From: Pollenia angustigena
Taxonomy: Eukaryota; Arthropoda; Insecta; Diptera; Polleniidae
Direction of reading: 5' to 3'
DNA: 64,000 nt
NCBI GenBank assembly: GCA_930367215.1
Contig: OV884058.1
Coordinates: 214,624,208-214,688,207 of the forward strand
Part shown: in pieces, positions 43,287-53,519 of the stretch
Layout of the letters: each line of letters begins with the position of its first letter
Numbering within the stretch: the first letter of the stretch is position 1
Position numbers and translations under genes: made by a program
The notes under the pieces: generated by a model
Told to the model about the DNA's origin: nothing
Databases searched by the model: none
Seen by the model: the letters and a program-made list of their open reading frames with translations, nothing else

Positions 43287-44010
43287 CTAAGCTGTATGAT
43301 TAAGTAGTCCTTGAAGTTTTACCTCTGCCGAAATTGGTGTGAGTTTAATAGTGTCCCTTGGTGGCAAACATTCCTTCTTAGCAGCAGTTATGTGATGATA
43401 AGCAGGATACAGATTTGAACCTTTTTCAATTGCACGCTCTCTGAGCTGAATATATTGCTCTTTTGTTAACTTCAAATCTAAAAATAATGCTTGAAAACTG
43501 TTTTTCATCGCTTGGCGTTGGAATACTCTTAAGAATCCGTTTTGTTCTCTTGGGACTAGCGATAAAAACTTTTCCAATAATATCGACTTTTGTGAGTTCT
43601 TTTTGTGATCGCAGTTGATATAGCAAAGCTTCTTGAATACTTGTATCTCCGATTTCTTCGTTGATATCCTAAAGCTTCCGCCTTTTAGATCTATCGCTAC
43701 AGTTCTCAAGTGATTTCTTTGGCCTCCCAAGGTTCTTTTCATTTGTACCTTCTGAAGATATCTGGACACTGAGTTCGCCATCTAACCAGTTTGCAAAACT
43801 GTTGTAAAATCTAGGTTTACTCCATCCAACTTGTTTGAACCGCTTTTTTAAGTTTTTGACGAAATCGATCATTTTATTTCGCAGTTCCGATCGTATTTCA
43901 GTGCTGCAGGAATATAAATTGAGTTTTCCTTCAATGTAACTTAAAACATCTTCCTCCTTTTTATTTTTAAAATACTCTTCGGATAATTCTTTATAGCTGA
44001 AGCTCTCCAT
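43287..44010 (-). pseudogene. decayed TE-associated protein ('GRPKKS...SKRRK' type)
   Basis: Two main overlapping minus-strand frames. The first (44010-43669, 113 aa) ends G-R-P-K-K-S-L-E-N-C-S-D-R-S-K-R-R-K. The second (43781-43287, 164 aa) holds L-T-K-E-Q-Y-I-Q-L-R, N-L-Y-P-A-Y-H-H-I-T-A-A-K-K-E-C, and S-A-E-V-K-L-Q-G-L-L-N-H-T-A. A third frame (43626-43426) is open between them with S-P-K-R-T-K-R-I-L-K-S. I have seen this motif series in a family of large repetitive ORFs in insects and cnidarians that behave like mobile-element proteins. The function is unknown to me. Here two frame switches and no continuation below 43287 make it a truncated pseudogene. Confidence 0.55.
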
Positions 44011-44459
44011 TTTTATAGATATTTAAAAATTTGATTGTTATTGCTTAGATATATTTTAACAACTGAGATTTTATTCGAATACCACTGGCTTTTATACATA
44101 GCTTGCGTTATACTGTGTTCCTAGGTAGCATAATAAGGTAGAATAAAAAACTAAATTGGGCTAAAGTAGGATACGCTTAAAATCCCACAGGTATTGGTAA
44201 TTATATAATATAAAATACCTAGCACAACTTGGCTTAGTACATTTATATTCCAGTCATATGAATAGGTAAAATAAAAAGAGCAAAATAAATGTTGCGAATA
44301 ATTTTACACAAACTAAAAAAGTGTTCTATAGGCTGGTCCAAACAGGTACAAAAGTGCATTTGGCTTTAAAGTAGATACTTTCACCTTCCTACAGCTAGAA
44401 AAATCTCTCTAACCCCTTTTGACCCTCATAAATTCTATACTTCTGAATTTCAATTTGAC
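44011..44459. other. no gene seen
   Basis: AT-rich flank; no supported feature. Confidence 0.35.
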
Positions 44460-44677
44460 TACAATATAGAACTATTATTAGTATTGTGGTTATTTTATTG
44501 AACTATTTATGGTTTTTAATCCAAATTTTTAATATTTTTAATTAGGCTTAAGTTCATTAAATTTAATTTTCATTAAATTATTTTTATGAAGAAAGGAATT
44601 TTACAACATGAAAATTAATTAAAATTTATTGATAATTTTTCATTCTTGACTCAATCTGGGCTCGAACCCAGGTGTTT

Positions 44678-44740
44678 ACGGACAGGTTACCCTGACATGT
44701 TTCGATTGCAACCACTCAATCTCCTCAGAGGGCTCGCCGT
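44678..44740 (-). ncRNA. type I hammerhead ribozyme, copy A
   Basis: Minus strand: CTGAGGA from 44728, stem II GATTG/CAATC with loop AGTGGTTG, then GAAAC-AT-GTC. Predicted cleavage is after the C at 44694. Stem III is only AC/GT with a 2-nt loop, as in other minimal animal hammerheads. Stem I is CCCT/AGGG with internal loops and an outer ACGG/CCGT helix. Confidence 0.9.
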
Positions 44741-45246
44741 TTAACACTCGCAGCCATCGAAGACTGCTGACGTCATTAGTCAAACATCAATCCTTAAACC
44801 AAATTGTATTCAACCTTTGGTAGATCGAAATTTGCTTTGAATGATTATCTATTTTAATTTATTTTAACATGTTATTCCTTTACTTCTGTTTTTTCGTACT
44901 TTTTGGCAAGAATTCTTCTTGAAGTTCAAAGTACATATTTTTTTTTTGTTTTTTCATTTTTTGTCTTTCTTATTCTTGTTGACCTTTTGAGCACAACTTG
45001 AAGGACAAATGCAAACATAGAGCTCGTGCCTTAGATTTAACAATTATTAGTATTGTGGTTATTTTATTGAACTATTTATGGTTTTTAATCCAAATTTTTA
45101 ATATTTTTAATTAGGCTTAAGTTCATTAAATTTAATTTTCATTAAATTATTTTTATGAAGAAAGGAATTTTACAACATGAAAATTAATTAAAATTTATTG
45201 ATAATTTTTCATTCTTGACTCAATCTGGGCTCGAACCCAGGTGTTT

Positions 45247-45309
45247 ACGGACAGGTTACCCTGACATGTTTCGATTGCAACCACTCAATCTCCTCAGAGG
45301 GCTTGCCGT
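45247..45309 (-). ncRNA. type I hammerhead ribozyme, copy B
   Basis: Second array unit, 569 bp from copy A, with identical core, stem II and GTC cleavage triplet (predicted site after 45263). Confidence 0.9.
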
Positions 45310-45815
45310 TTAACACTCGCAGCCATCGACGACTGCTGACGTCATTAGTCAAACATCAATCCTTAAACCAAATTGTATTCAACCTTTGGTAGATCGAAAT
45401 TTGCTTTGAATGATTATCTATTTTAATTTATTTTAACATGTTATTCCTTTACTTCTGTTTTTTCGTACTTTTTGGCAAGAATTCTTCTTGAAGTTCAAAG
45501 TACATATTTTTTTTTTGTTTTTTCATTTTTTGTCTTTCTTATTCTTGTTGACCTTTTGAGCACAACTTGAAGGACAAATGCAAACATAGAGCTCGTGCCT
45601 TAGCTTTAACAATTATTAGTATTGTGGTTATTTTATTGAACTATTTATGGTTTTTAATCCAAATTTTTAATATTTTTAATTAGGCTTAAGTTCATTTAAT
45701 TTAATTTTCATTAAATTATTTTTATGAAGAAAGGAATTTTACAACATGAAAATTAATTAAAATTTATTGATAATTTTTCATTCTTGACTCAATCTGGGCT
45801 CGAACCCAGGTGTTT

Positions 45816-45878
45816 ACGGACAGGTTACCCTGACATGTTTCGATTGCAACCACTCAATCTCCTCAGAGGGCTTGCCGT
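45816..45878 (-). ncRNA. type I hammerhead ribozyme, copy C
   Basis: Third array unit, 569 bp from copy B, with identical core, stem II and GTC triplet (predicted site after 45832). Confidence 0.9.
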
Positions 45879-46056
45879 TTAACACTCGCAGCCATCGACG
45901 ACTGCTGACGTCATTAGTCAAACATCAATCCTTAAACCAAATTGTATTCAACCTTTGGTAGATCGAAATTTGCTTTGAATGATTATCTATTTTAATTTAT
46001 TTTAACATGTTATTCCTTTACTTCTGTTTTTTCGTACTTTTTGTACAATATAGAAC

Positions 46057-47998
46057 CTGAAAAAATATTTAATAACACAGCAGGTATAATCGGTACAGTA
46101 ATACAACATAACATTGTTTGAAGACTGCTTTACTACCAATATAAAAAATGTTGAACACACTATTGATAAGAGTTTGACATAAAACATAATCGATCCGATT
46201 AAAAAACTAGAAAACCCGTTATAAAATCAAGCCAAAAAATCCGTTTTATCCGAATATCTTCAAAGGCAAAGGAGATAACCTAAAAATTGAAGCATATTTT
46301 TTGTAGCACACCTTAAATTAAATTGTTTTTGAAATCCATAAAATATTTTTGGTGAATTTTTTAAAAGTTTGAATTTCCGAGGTTACCAATTTTAGAGGTC
46401 CGCAAGTCACACTCCCGACCCTCCATTCTTTCAATTCAACTCAAAAGCTATCCGGCTATGACAGTTTAAAATTTCATTCAAATATGTTCAGCCGTTCATA
46501 AGAAGCAAAATAATTTTTCAAAACAAAACGTTCGTAAACCCTTGTGTTATATTTCAGTCATATGAGCAGCTTAAATAAAAATAGCAAATAGTGGTTCGAG
46601 ACTGCGGTGACCTCTGGGGAATAGTCTGGTGGATACTGGCTGACCCTTGTCACTGGCTAGGGGTATCACAAAGGGACCGCTATAAGGACCCAAGTGAGTC
46701 GTCTTCGTGACGGCTACCCATTTAACCTAAGCTCCAGAAGAAGAGACTAATAAAAGAAGATTTTGCTTGTCCAAAATGCTGCAAAAAACCGGTAATTTTG
46801 GTATAAAATAAAAACTGGTTCCATTACGACAGCCCGAAGCCTAAAAAATCGTGTGTAAAGTCCAGCCAACAATATCAGTGAAAGCCAATGCCGAATATCT
46901 GTATTCAATGGGCCTGAGTAGACTTTAACAGAAGTTGTGATTTTGACGCAGAAGTAAAAAACCTAAGCCAAAAAAATTTTAAGATTAGAGGCATCCATGC
47001 TGATTGTTGTTAAGCCCATGAAGAACCTGCAACACTATGATGATTCATCAGAAAGCAAGAAAATTGTCTGCCACTTGCGTCAAAGCCAAGAGTTCAGTGT
47101 TCGAAAATAAACAGAACATTATTAAGCGTTCGGATTACACACCCAAGAACGAAATCTATTTTTTTAGTGATTGTGTAGACGAACACAACAAACACCGCTC
47201 GTAACTTTTTCAAGAAAGAGCCGAACATTATATAGTGTTCTGTTCTTCGTTAAAAAAACAGAACAATTGAAGTGATAGTGTAGACAAACATTATATTTAA
47301 ATGTTCTATAATGTTTCTTTTTTTACATCGATAAAGAAATGAACAAACAAAACATTTTAGAAACGACCACACCACGAACAGCTTGTGTATGTTTTTTTTG
47401 TGTAAAATTATTTTGCTGGCTTTTTGTTTTTTTCCGCATGTATATTTTGTTTTTGTAAAAATTTGTTGGTTTTTTTCACCAGCCACCAGGGACGAACATT
47501 AACGGGCCGAACCAAACACAATGAAGTTTGTGGATTTTTTTAAAAAAGCGAACGAAATTAAATGTTCTCATTTTTTGTTGAGCTTGGTAAAAACAATAAT
47601 ATTTTTGTGTTCGAAAGATGATTAACAGGAAACGTTATTTTTTTAATGATTTTTAAAAATTCTACCGAACCGCACACTAAGGAGCGATTTTTAGTGTTTT
47701 TTCTTTCGAACACTACAAAAAACTAATAAAAGACGATTTTGCTTGCTGCTTGAACGACATAAAAATCGGTTATTTTCATATCGAGTTATTCCTTTCAATA
47801 AAAGCTGGATCCATTACGATCACATGTGATGTCCAGCCAAGTGAACGTTAAATCCAAATACCCATGGCGCCAATGTAGTGCTCTGTCTTTGGTGAGACCA
47901 AAAGAGTGTGAGCTGCTGAAACCGGGCCAGAAATCACAGGGGACCTGTGCCAAACACAATTAATTCATTTAAAGTGAGCCTTAAAACCACGCAAAATA
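46057..47998. other. no gene seen; dispersed duplicates
   Basis: Two diverged copies of a segment (GATTTTGCTTG ... GGTTCCATTACGA and GATTTTGCTTG ... GGATCCATTACGATC) lie near 46763-46830 and 47735-47825. The stretch 46590-46740 looks like a LINE untranslated end, but I could not prove it. Confidence 0.35.
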
Positions 47999-48000
47999 TA

Positions 48001-48940
48001 CACTGAAAGAATTTTCTTCGCAATACTAACGAATTTTGACATTAATCCCATGAAAAATTGCATTATAAAGGAACCTATGCGGCGCTTCGTTGGATCAATG
48101 AAACCTGTTTCATTAAAAGGACTTAATGAAACATTACATTAGATCCATGAATATTATTCATTGGATGAATACTTTCAATAAAGTAAAATTTTTTTTTTTT
48201 TTTTATATTTTTTTTAATTATTTTTTTTTTTTTTCTTTTTTCTTATTTTATTTTACTTTATTTTATTTTTTATTTTTTTTTCTGTCTCTGGCGGGATTCG
48301 AACATGCAACCTCGGTGCTGATAGACTAGCTCACTACCAGCTAGTCTACCGGGGCAGTGTAGTTTTTGTATAAAAAAACTATGTTTTTTTCTCAATTAAG
48401 GGCGTAAATATGAGATTAAATTGTCCATAATAACAATAACAACGTTGATTGAAAGTGGATTGAAAGTTTTTGTTTCATTACTATAATGATATTTTTATTG
48501 TCATAATGAAAATTTAAATTTATGAAGGCAATTATTGAAATATGTTGCTTTTATAAAAAAATTTTTTGATTTCATAAATTTAATGGCATACATATAACAT
48601 TAGATGTATGAAATTATTAAATCTTACATTTTTTAATTAACAATTAAACATTTTTTTAAGGAAACTATAATTTTGCATTAATTTTTGAATATAGTTATGA
48701 TTGTATATTGTTTTTTTATGTTCCCAATTAAAATTTTTTGTTTTACTTGGACAAACTTAAGTTTTCATATATCCAATGAAAATTTTTAACGTAATTACGA
48801 AATCTAATGAAGCGATTTTAACGAAAATACTTCATCAAACCTATGAAATTCCATTTAGACAATTAAAATTTTCATTTACCCAAGGAAAACTTTTTTATGA
48901 AAATGATTCATTAAATATATGAAGCATTTTTCTTTCAGTG
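48001..48940. mobile_element. TA-flanked element with CACTGAAAGAA ends
   Basis: TA at 47999-48000 and 48941-48942; ends CACTGAAAGAATTTTCTTC and in reverse CACTGAAAGAAAAATGCTTC. No transposase. It hosts the tRNA-like/poly(A) insertion below. Confidence 0.75.
48190..48358 (-). mobile_element. tRNA-like head with poly(A): small SINE or retro-tRNA
   Basis: On the minus strand a tRNA-like segment (48358 to about 48285) reads GGTAGACTAGCTGGTAGTGA ... GTTGCATGTTCGAATCCCGC. The A-box-like TAGACTAGCTGG and B-box-like GTTCGAATCC are spaced as in a tRNA. It is followed directly by about 90 nt of A-rich sequence. That order is typical of a tRNA-derived SINE. Acceptor-stem pairing is poor, so it is not a working tRNA gene. 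Confidence 0.6.
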
Positions 48941-49159
48941 TACATACGTCCAGACATGAAGATGTAATATTTTAACATGACAATGATCCGAACATTCACT
49001 TCTCCTTATTACGGGCTTCTAAAGTATTTATAAAGACAAGGTTATGCCTTCTAAAAGCCCTTTCTTGATCAAATCGTCGAGAACAAGAATGCAAACTTTT
49101 TTAAAGCAGAAAGGAGATGAGGATTACCATCGCTTTAATTTTACGTTTACTTCGGAGTA

Positions 49160-49860
49160 TTAGCGACAAACTAACGTTGGACTAACACAAGGCTGTGTAT
49201 TCTCACCGTTACTCTTTCTCATTGTCTTCGAAAAGGTTATGACCCTCACTTACATTGAAGCAACGAATGGCGTACAAAGTACAGAAATCACGAAACTTCA
49301 TGATCTGGACTACGCTTATGACCAGTGTCTTTTTGCCCATAGATTTGAGCACAAAGAGCAAAAGCTAAATGATCTACATAAAAATGCACTCACTACTGGG
49401 CTAAAGATAAGTCTCGAGAAGACGAAACTAATGAGAATCAACAGCAACCTTACCCTCGATATCACCATAATCGAAGATTTGAACAGTTTTGTTGCCTGAG
49501 ATGTACTACAATATACTAAAGAGCGAACCAGGACACACAAAATATCATGAACAAAACCAGAAATGCAATGTACAGAGTCAGATAAATATAAATATCAAAA
49601 AGAATAACGAAGAACATGGAAATCAAATACCTGCAATAAACCTGTCCTGCTTTACGGATGTGAGACGTGGGATCTTAAGCAAAAATTTATTAACAATCTG
49701 CAAGCTTTTATGGACCGCTACCTAAGAGGAATGATGCGATGTTTGTGGCCCAACACAATACCAAACGCTGACCTTTATGGTACAACAAACCAAAGTCTAG
49801 GACATGAAGAAATCAGAAAAACGAAAAAATTTTGGACATGCCACACTTAAAGGTCAACAA
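49160..49860 (+). pseudogene. RTE-like LINE reverse transcriptase fragment
   Basis: Broken plus-strand frames read G-L-T-Q-G-C-V-F-S-P-L-L-F around 49170, L-H-D-L-D-Y-A-Y-D-Q-C-L-F-A-H at 49297-49341 (YADD decayed to YAYD), G-L-K-I-S-L-E-K-T-K-L-M-R-I-N, then L-L-Y-G-C-E-T-W and L-Q-A-F-M-D-R-Y-L-R-G to about 49850. The series matches the palm, thumb and C-terminal part of RTE-type elements. Several frameshifts; dead. Confidence 0.8.
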
Positions 49861-50562
49861 ATACCAAAACTATGGTAACTCTAACATACAACCATCAAGT
49901 AAATTGACGCATAGGAGCTGAATACACTGAAACGAGGCGACAAGAACTGTCCTAAATAAAAATTTTTAGAAATTCTTCCGCTAATCCAGTGTTCTGTAAC
50001 TCTTGCGTCGAGAAACATTTCGATTGAAACGTGTGAAATGAAACAAAAATACCACATATTGAAACAAACAGCTGTTTTTCTCACTAAACTGTGTCTGTAA
50101 CTTTTTTTGGCGAGTACAAGCTAACACGTAAGGAAATTACTCGCCACTTTACAGAAAAAGTGTGTCTGTAACATTTTTGTGAGAAAAGTTCCCGCTTTGA
50201 ACTGTCAAATAAACTCACGAAAAAAAATGGGGCGAGAAAAACTTTCAACATTATATTGTTCTTGGCAAGGTCTATCCAATAGGTCTGCTTAAGAAGCCAG
50301 ATGTTTATTTGGTTTTTTCCTCAACGATATCAAGAGTTGTTTACATTTTCCTTATACGTGTATATTTTTGTTTACTTTTTTGGTTTTTTGCCACACATAC
50401 ATGCACACAAAACACATTTTTCCTTTTGTTTTGCCTATGTAGTAGTAAGATTTTGACAACGGCGAGGAATTTTACACAAACAAAATGCCTGTTGTTTTTT
50501 GTATTGTTGTGTTGCTGATTTTGATTGCAATAATATTAGTTTGGTTTGGACCAAATTTAATC
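49861..50562. other. no gene seen
   Basis: Contains a diverged repeat of TGTGTCTGTAAC (about 50089 and 50160) and related inverted bits (GGCGAG/CTCGCC), perhaps a decayed MITE. No gene. Confidence 0.4.
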
Positions 50563-50671
50563 TTTTTTTTTTTTTTATTTATTTATTTCAGTCTATAGAT
50601 TAAAAAATCCTTACAGACATAAGTGCTTATATTAGAGTACAATAAACAAAGAAATTATTTTAGTAATTAGT

Positions 50672-53500
50672 TTAAATAAACAATAATTTTTTTTTTAAAA
50701 CATCGTTACTATCAGAAAAGTCAATTAGATGATATAGACTATTAAATTTTAAGCAAATTTGACGAAATGAGTCATTGTTAGCGTAAACAGAACGATAATA
50801 CCTTAAGTTTAACAGCTGAAAGTTTCGTGTAGGTCTAGCTGGAACATTTAAGTTAATTTTACTCAACAAGTAATCAGAATCAACATCACCGCGTATAAGA
50901 CCCATTAAAAACGAAATACTTAGCATTGTTCTTCGACTTTTTAACGTCGGTAACTTAATAAGACCAAGTCTGCTTTCATAGGAAGGTAATACAAGTGAAT
51001 TCCATCCAAGACCTCTTAAACAAAATAAAAGGAACTGTTTCTGTACAGATTCAATGTTAATATAAGTATTAAAGTAAGGATCCCATACAATTGATCCATA
51101 TTCCAGAATAGGGCGAACCAGAGACGTATATAGATGTTTAGTGATATATGGATCAGAAAATTCTTTTGACCAACGTTTCATAAAGCCAAGTACTCCATTA
51201 GCTTTATTAACCATCAATGAAATGTGATCACAGAATTTTAGTTTATGATCTAATAGAATACCGAGATCAATAATATTGCGAACTTTATCCACTAATGTTC
51301 CATTTAGGTAATAACTAGTATCAAGTTTAAATAAGCGGAAAAATGACATGTGTTTACATTTTTTTAAATTTAAATCCAATAAGTTGTAATTGCACCATTG
51401 AGAGAAAAGTTCAATGTCAGCCCTCAAATAGGATTGATCAATAATATTGTTAAACGAATTAAAAATTTTTACATCATCGGCATACATGAGTATGTTGGAG
51501 TGCTGAACAACGGATGGCAGATCATTAATAAATAATGTGAACAAAACTGGACCAAGATGACTTCCTTGTGGCACACCAGAGAGAACATTTATAAGTTTTG
51601 AGGTAGCATTCTTAAATTTTACTTGTTGGGTTCTATCTAAAAGGTAAGATTTAAGCCAGCGTATTGCGTTGTTGCTAAATCCCATACTTGATAACTTGTA
51701 AAGTAAAATATCGTGGTTGACTTTATCAAAAGCTTTACTAAAATCCGTGTAAATAACGTCGGTTTGTTTATTATTAATAAAACCTTCATTTACAATAGTT
51801 GTTAATTGTAAAATGTTTGTTACAGTGGAACGTGATTTCCTGAAACCATGTTGACAAGGTGATAAAAGGGAAGAGATTTGATGATATAAACTATCAGTCA
51901 ATATCTTTTCTAAAAGTTTTGGAATCGCATTCAGCTTTGCAATACCTCTATAATTCGATATTTCTAGTTTTCTTCCACTTTTAAACAACGGAGTAATATA
52001 AGATTTTTTCCATTCAGGCGGTAAGTGGCCGAGTTCAATAGATTTATTGAAGATAGTTGTAAGAGGAATACATAAGTAATCTGCACAATTTTTTAAAATA
52101 CAGTTAGGTATACCATCTGGTCCGGGATTAAGAGAGCACTGCAGAGACTTTAAATTGGATAGTACCGTTTCAGTGTCAATAAATGAAAAGTTGATACATG
52201 TAGAATGAGATATATTATAGGGATAAGAAGTTTGATTATCAAATGACTTCTGTGAATACGTGGTTGCAAGAAAATCCGCAAATAAGTTGCTAATAGAAAC
52301 ATCATCACCAGCACTCCGAGATCCGAAATTCAAACTTTTAGGATAAGCACTTGCACGACGCTTACTGTTGATAAAATTGTAGAAAGATCTGGGGTTGGTT
52401 TTCATTTTAATTCTCATATGACTTAAATAACTTTTATATGCTAGTTTACTAGCCATATTGTAATTAGATCGTATAATACAATAATTCGTAAAATCAACAG
52501 ATGAGCCGGATATCTTATATTTTTTAAAAAGTTTGTTTTTCAATTTAGATAAATAACGATTATTCCATGGAGGGCCATTATTATTGCGAATAATTTGTTT
52601 GGGAACGGTTTCCAACAAGCAGTGATGTAATACAGCATAGAAATTTGATACGACGTTATCCAGATTATCTCCTGAAATAATAGTATCCCAATCAACGTTC
52701 GATAATAAACAGTTCAGTTTTGTGTAGTCCGTACGGGAAAAACAGAAAGCCATATTATTTAAATTTATTTTTAGTTCCGGGGAAGAGATTTTTGTAGAAA
52801 GGAAAATATCAAGCTGTATCGTAGGGTGGTAACAATGTTCAGGCTGAGAAATAGGTAGCGAGCTTCTAACATGAATGTCTGATGACTGGTTAACAAAAGC
52901 TAGATCAAGGAGTTTCCCAAATGCGTTCGAGACGTAGTTTATCTGAGAAAGTCCACATGACAGCAAAGACTGAATAAATTCATTTAGTTGTAAGGGAATT
53001 AGATAGTTTATTTCCGCAGGATTACTCCATACTATATTAGGAAGGTTGAAATCACCAAGGGCAATAAACAAATCAGAAGGTTTAGACTGACCTAGAACAT
53101 GTTTAATTGCAGAAATGTGGTTATAGTAAATTTCAGCTGACGAGCTTGGAGGTATATAGGAACAGGTAATGTAAAGATTTGAAGAATACAGCTTAATTTT
53201 AACGGCAACAAATTCTGTATCATCACTGGATGTAAGGTTTATAAAATCACAAGGAAAATAATCAAGCACTGCAATAAGAACTCCGCCACCAGATTTATGC
53301 ATCCTATCAAATCTAAAAATCTGGTATCTCGGGCATAAAATTTCCGAATTGTATATATTTTTTCTATTATTTAACCAGGTTTCAGTACAGACAATGATAT
53401 GAAAGGGAAATCCAAAGCTATTGGCATAAAGGGTGGATAATTTTGTGTTAAGGCCACGTACATTTTGGTAACCAATACTTATTACGTTATCAGTCAGCAA
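50672..53500 (-). CDS. LINE ORF2: endonuclease-reverse transcriptase, 942 aa
   Basis: A complete 942-residue frame. The N-terminus is an APE-type endonuclease: Y-Q-N-V-R-G-L-N-T-K (11-20), T-E-T-W-L (39-43), the G-G-G-V-L-I-A-V strand, L-G-D-F-N-L-P (about 148) and a late P-E-H where SDH is usual. The RT follows: P-G-P-D-G-I-P, the Y-R-G-I-A-K-L block, H-G-F-R-K-S-R-S-T, D-F-S-K-A-F-D-K-V-N-H (about 583), S-G-V-P-Q-G-S-H-L-G-P and the catalytic Y-A-D-D (about 673). The thumb and a C-terminal Cys-poor region end the protein. It makes cDNA at a nicked genomic target. The frame is unbroken and the RT core intact; the altered SDH may weaken the endonuclease. Jockey/CR1-like by motif style; the clade is not certain. 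Confidence 0.92.
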   Translation of the reverse strand: MLTDNVISIGYQNVRGLNTKLSTLYANSFGFPFHIIVCTETWLNNRKNIYNSEILCPRYQIFRFDRMHKSGGGVLIAVLDYFPCDFINLTSSDDTEFVAVKIKLYSSNLYITCSYIPPSSSAEIYYNHISAIKHVLGQSKPSDLFIALGDFNLPNIVWSNPAEINYLIPLQLNEFIQSLLSCGLSQINYVSNAFGKLLDLAFVNQSSDIHVRSSLPISQPEHCYHPTIQLDIFLSTKISSPELKINLNNMAFCFSRTDYTKLNCLLSNVDWDTIISGDNLDNVVSNFYAVLHHCLLETVPKQIIRNNNGPPWNNRYLSKLKNKLFKKYKISGSSVDFTNYCIIRSNYNMASKLAYKSYLSHMRIKMKTNPRSFYNFINSKRRASAYPKSLNFGSRSAGDDVSISNLFADFLATTYSQKSFDNQTSYPYNISHSTCINFSFIDTETVLSNLKSLQCSLNPGPDGIPNCILKNCADYLCIPLTTIFNKSIELGHLPPEWKKSYITPLFKSGRKLEISNYRGIAKLNAIPKLLEKILTDSLYHQISSLLSPCQHGFRKSRSTVTNILQLTTIVNEGFINNKQTDVIYTDFSKAFDKVNHDILLYKLSSMGFSNNAIRWLKSYLLDRTQQVKFKNATSKLINVLSGVPQGSHLGPVLFTLFINDLPSVVQHSNILMYADDVKIFNSFNNIIDQSYLRADIELFSQWCNYNLLDLNLKKCKHMSFFRLFKLDTSYYLNGTLVDKVRNIIDLGILLDHKLKFCDHISLMVNKANGVLGFMKRWSKEFSDPYITKHLYTSLVRPILEYGSIVWDPYFNTYINIESVQKQFLLFCLRGLGWNSLVLPSYESRLGLIKLPTLKSRRTMLSISFLMGLIRGDVDSDYLLSKINLNVPARPTRNFQLLNLRYYRSVYANNDSFRQICLKFNSLYHLIDFSDSNDVLKKKLLFI

Positions 53501-53519
53501 ATTATTTAGTTTTTTTGAA

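Larger units (their letters stand above)
44473..46043 (-). mobile_element. retrozyme-like array: 2.76 units of 569 bp with hammerheads
   Basis: The insert is bounded by a 13-bp direct repeat TACAATATAGAAC at 44460-44472 and 46044-46056. Unit starts near 44473, 45042 and 45611 are exactly 569 bp apart; the third unit stops after about 433 bp. Each unit carries a minus-strand type I hammerhead and, just 3' of it, a tRNA T-arm-like hairpin with GGTTCGAGCCC. No protein frame is present. Tandem head-to-tail units with ribozymes inside one long target duplication fit insertion of a multimeric, ribozyme-processed RNA by another element's reverse transcriptase, as proposed for retrozymes. Confidence 0.88.

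Noticed and set aside
44460..46056. LTR retrotransposon with ~433-bp direct terminal repeats
   Set aside because: A 13-bp TSD is too long for LTR integrases, there is no primer-binding site, polypurine tract or coding region, and the units are regular 569-bp tandems carrying hammerheads.
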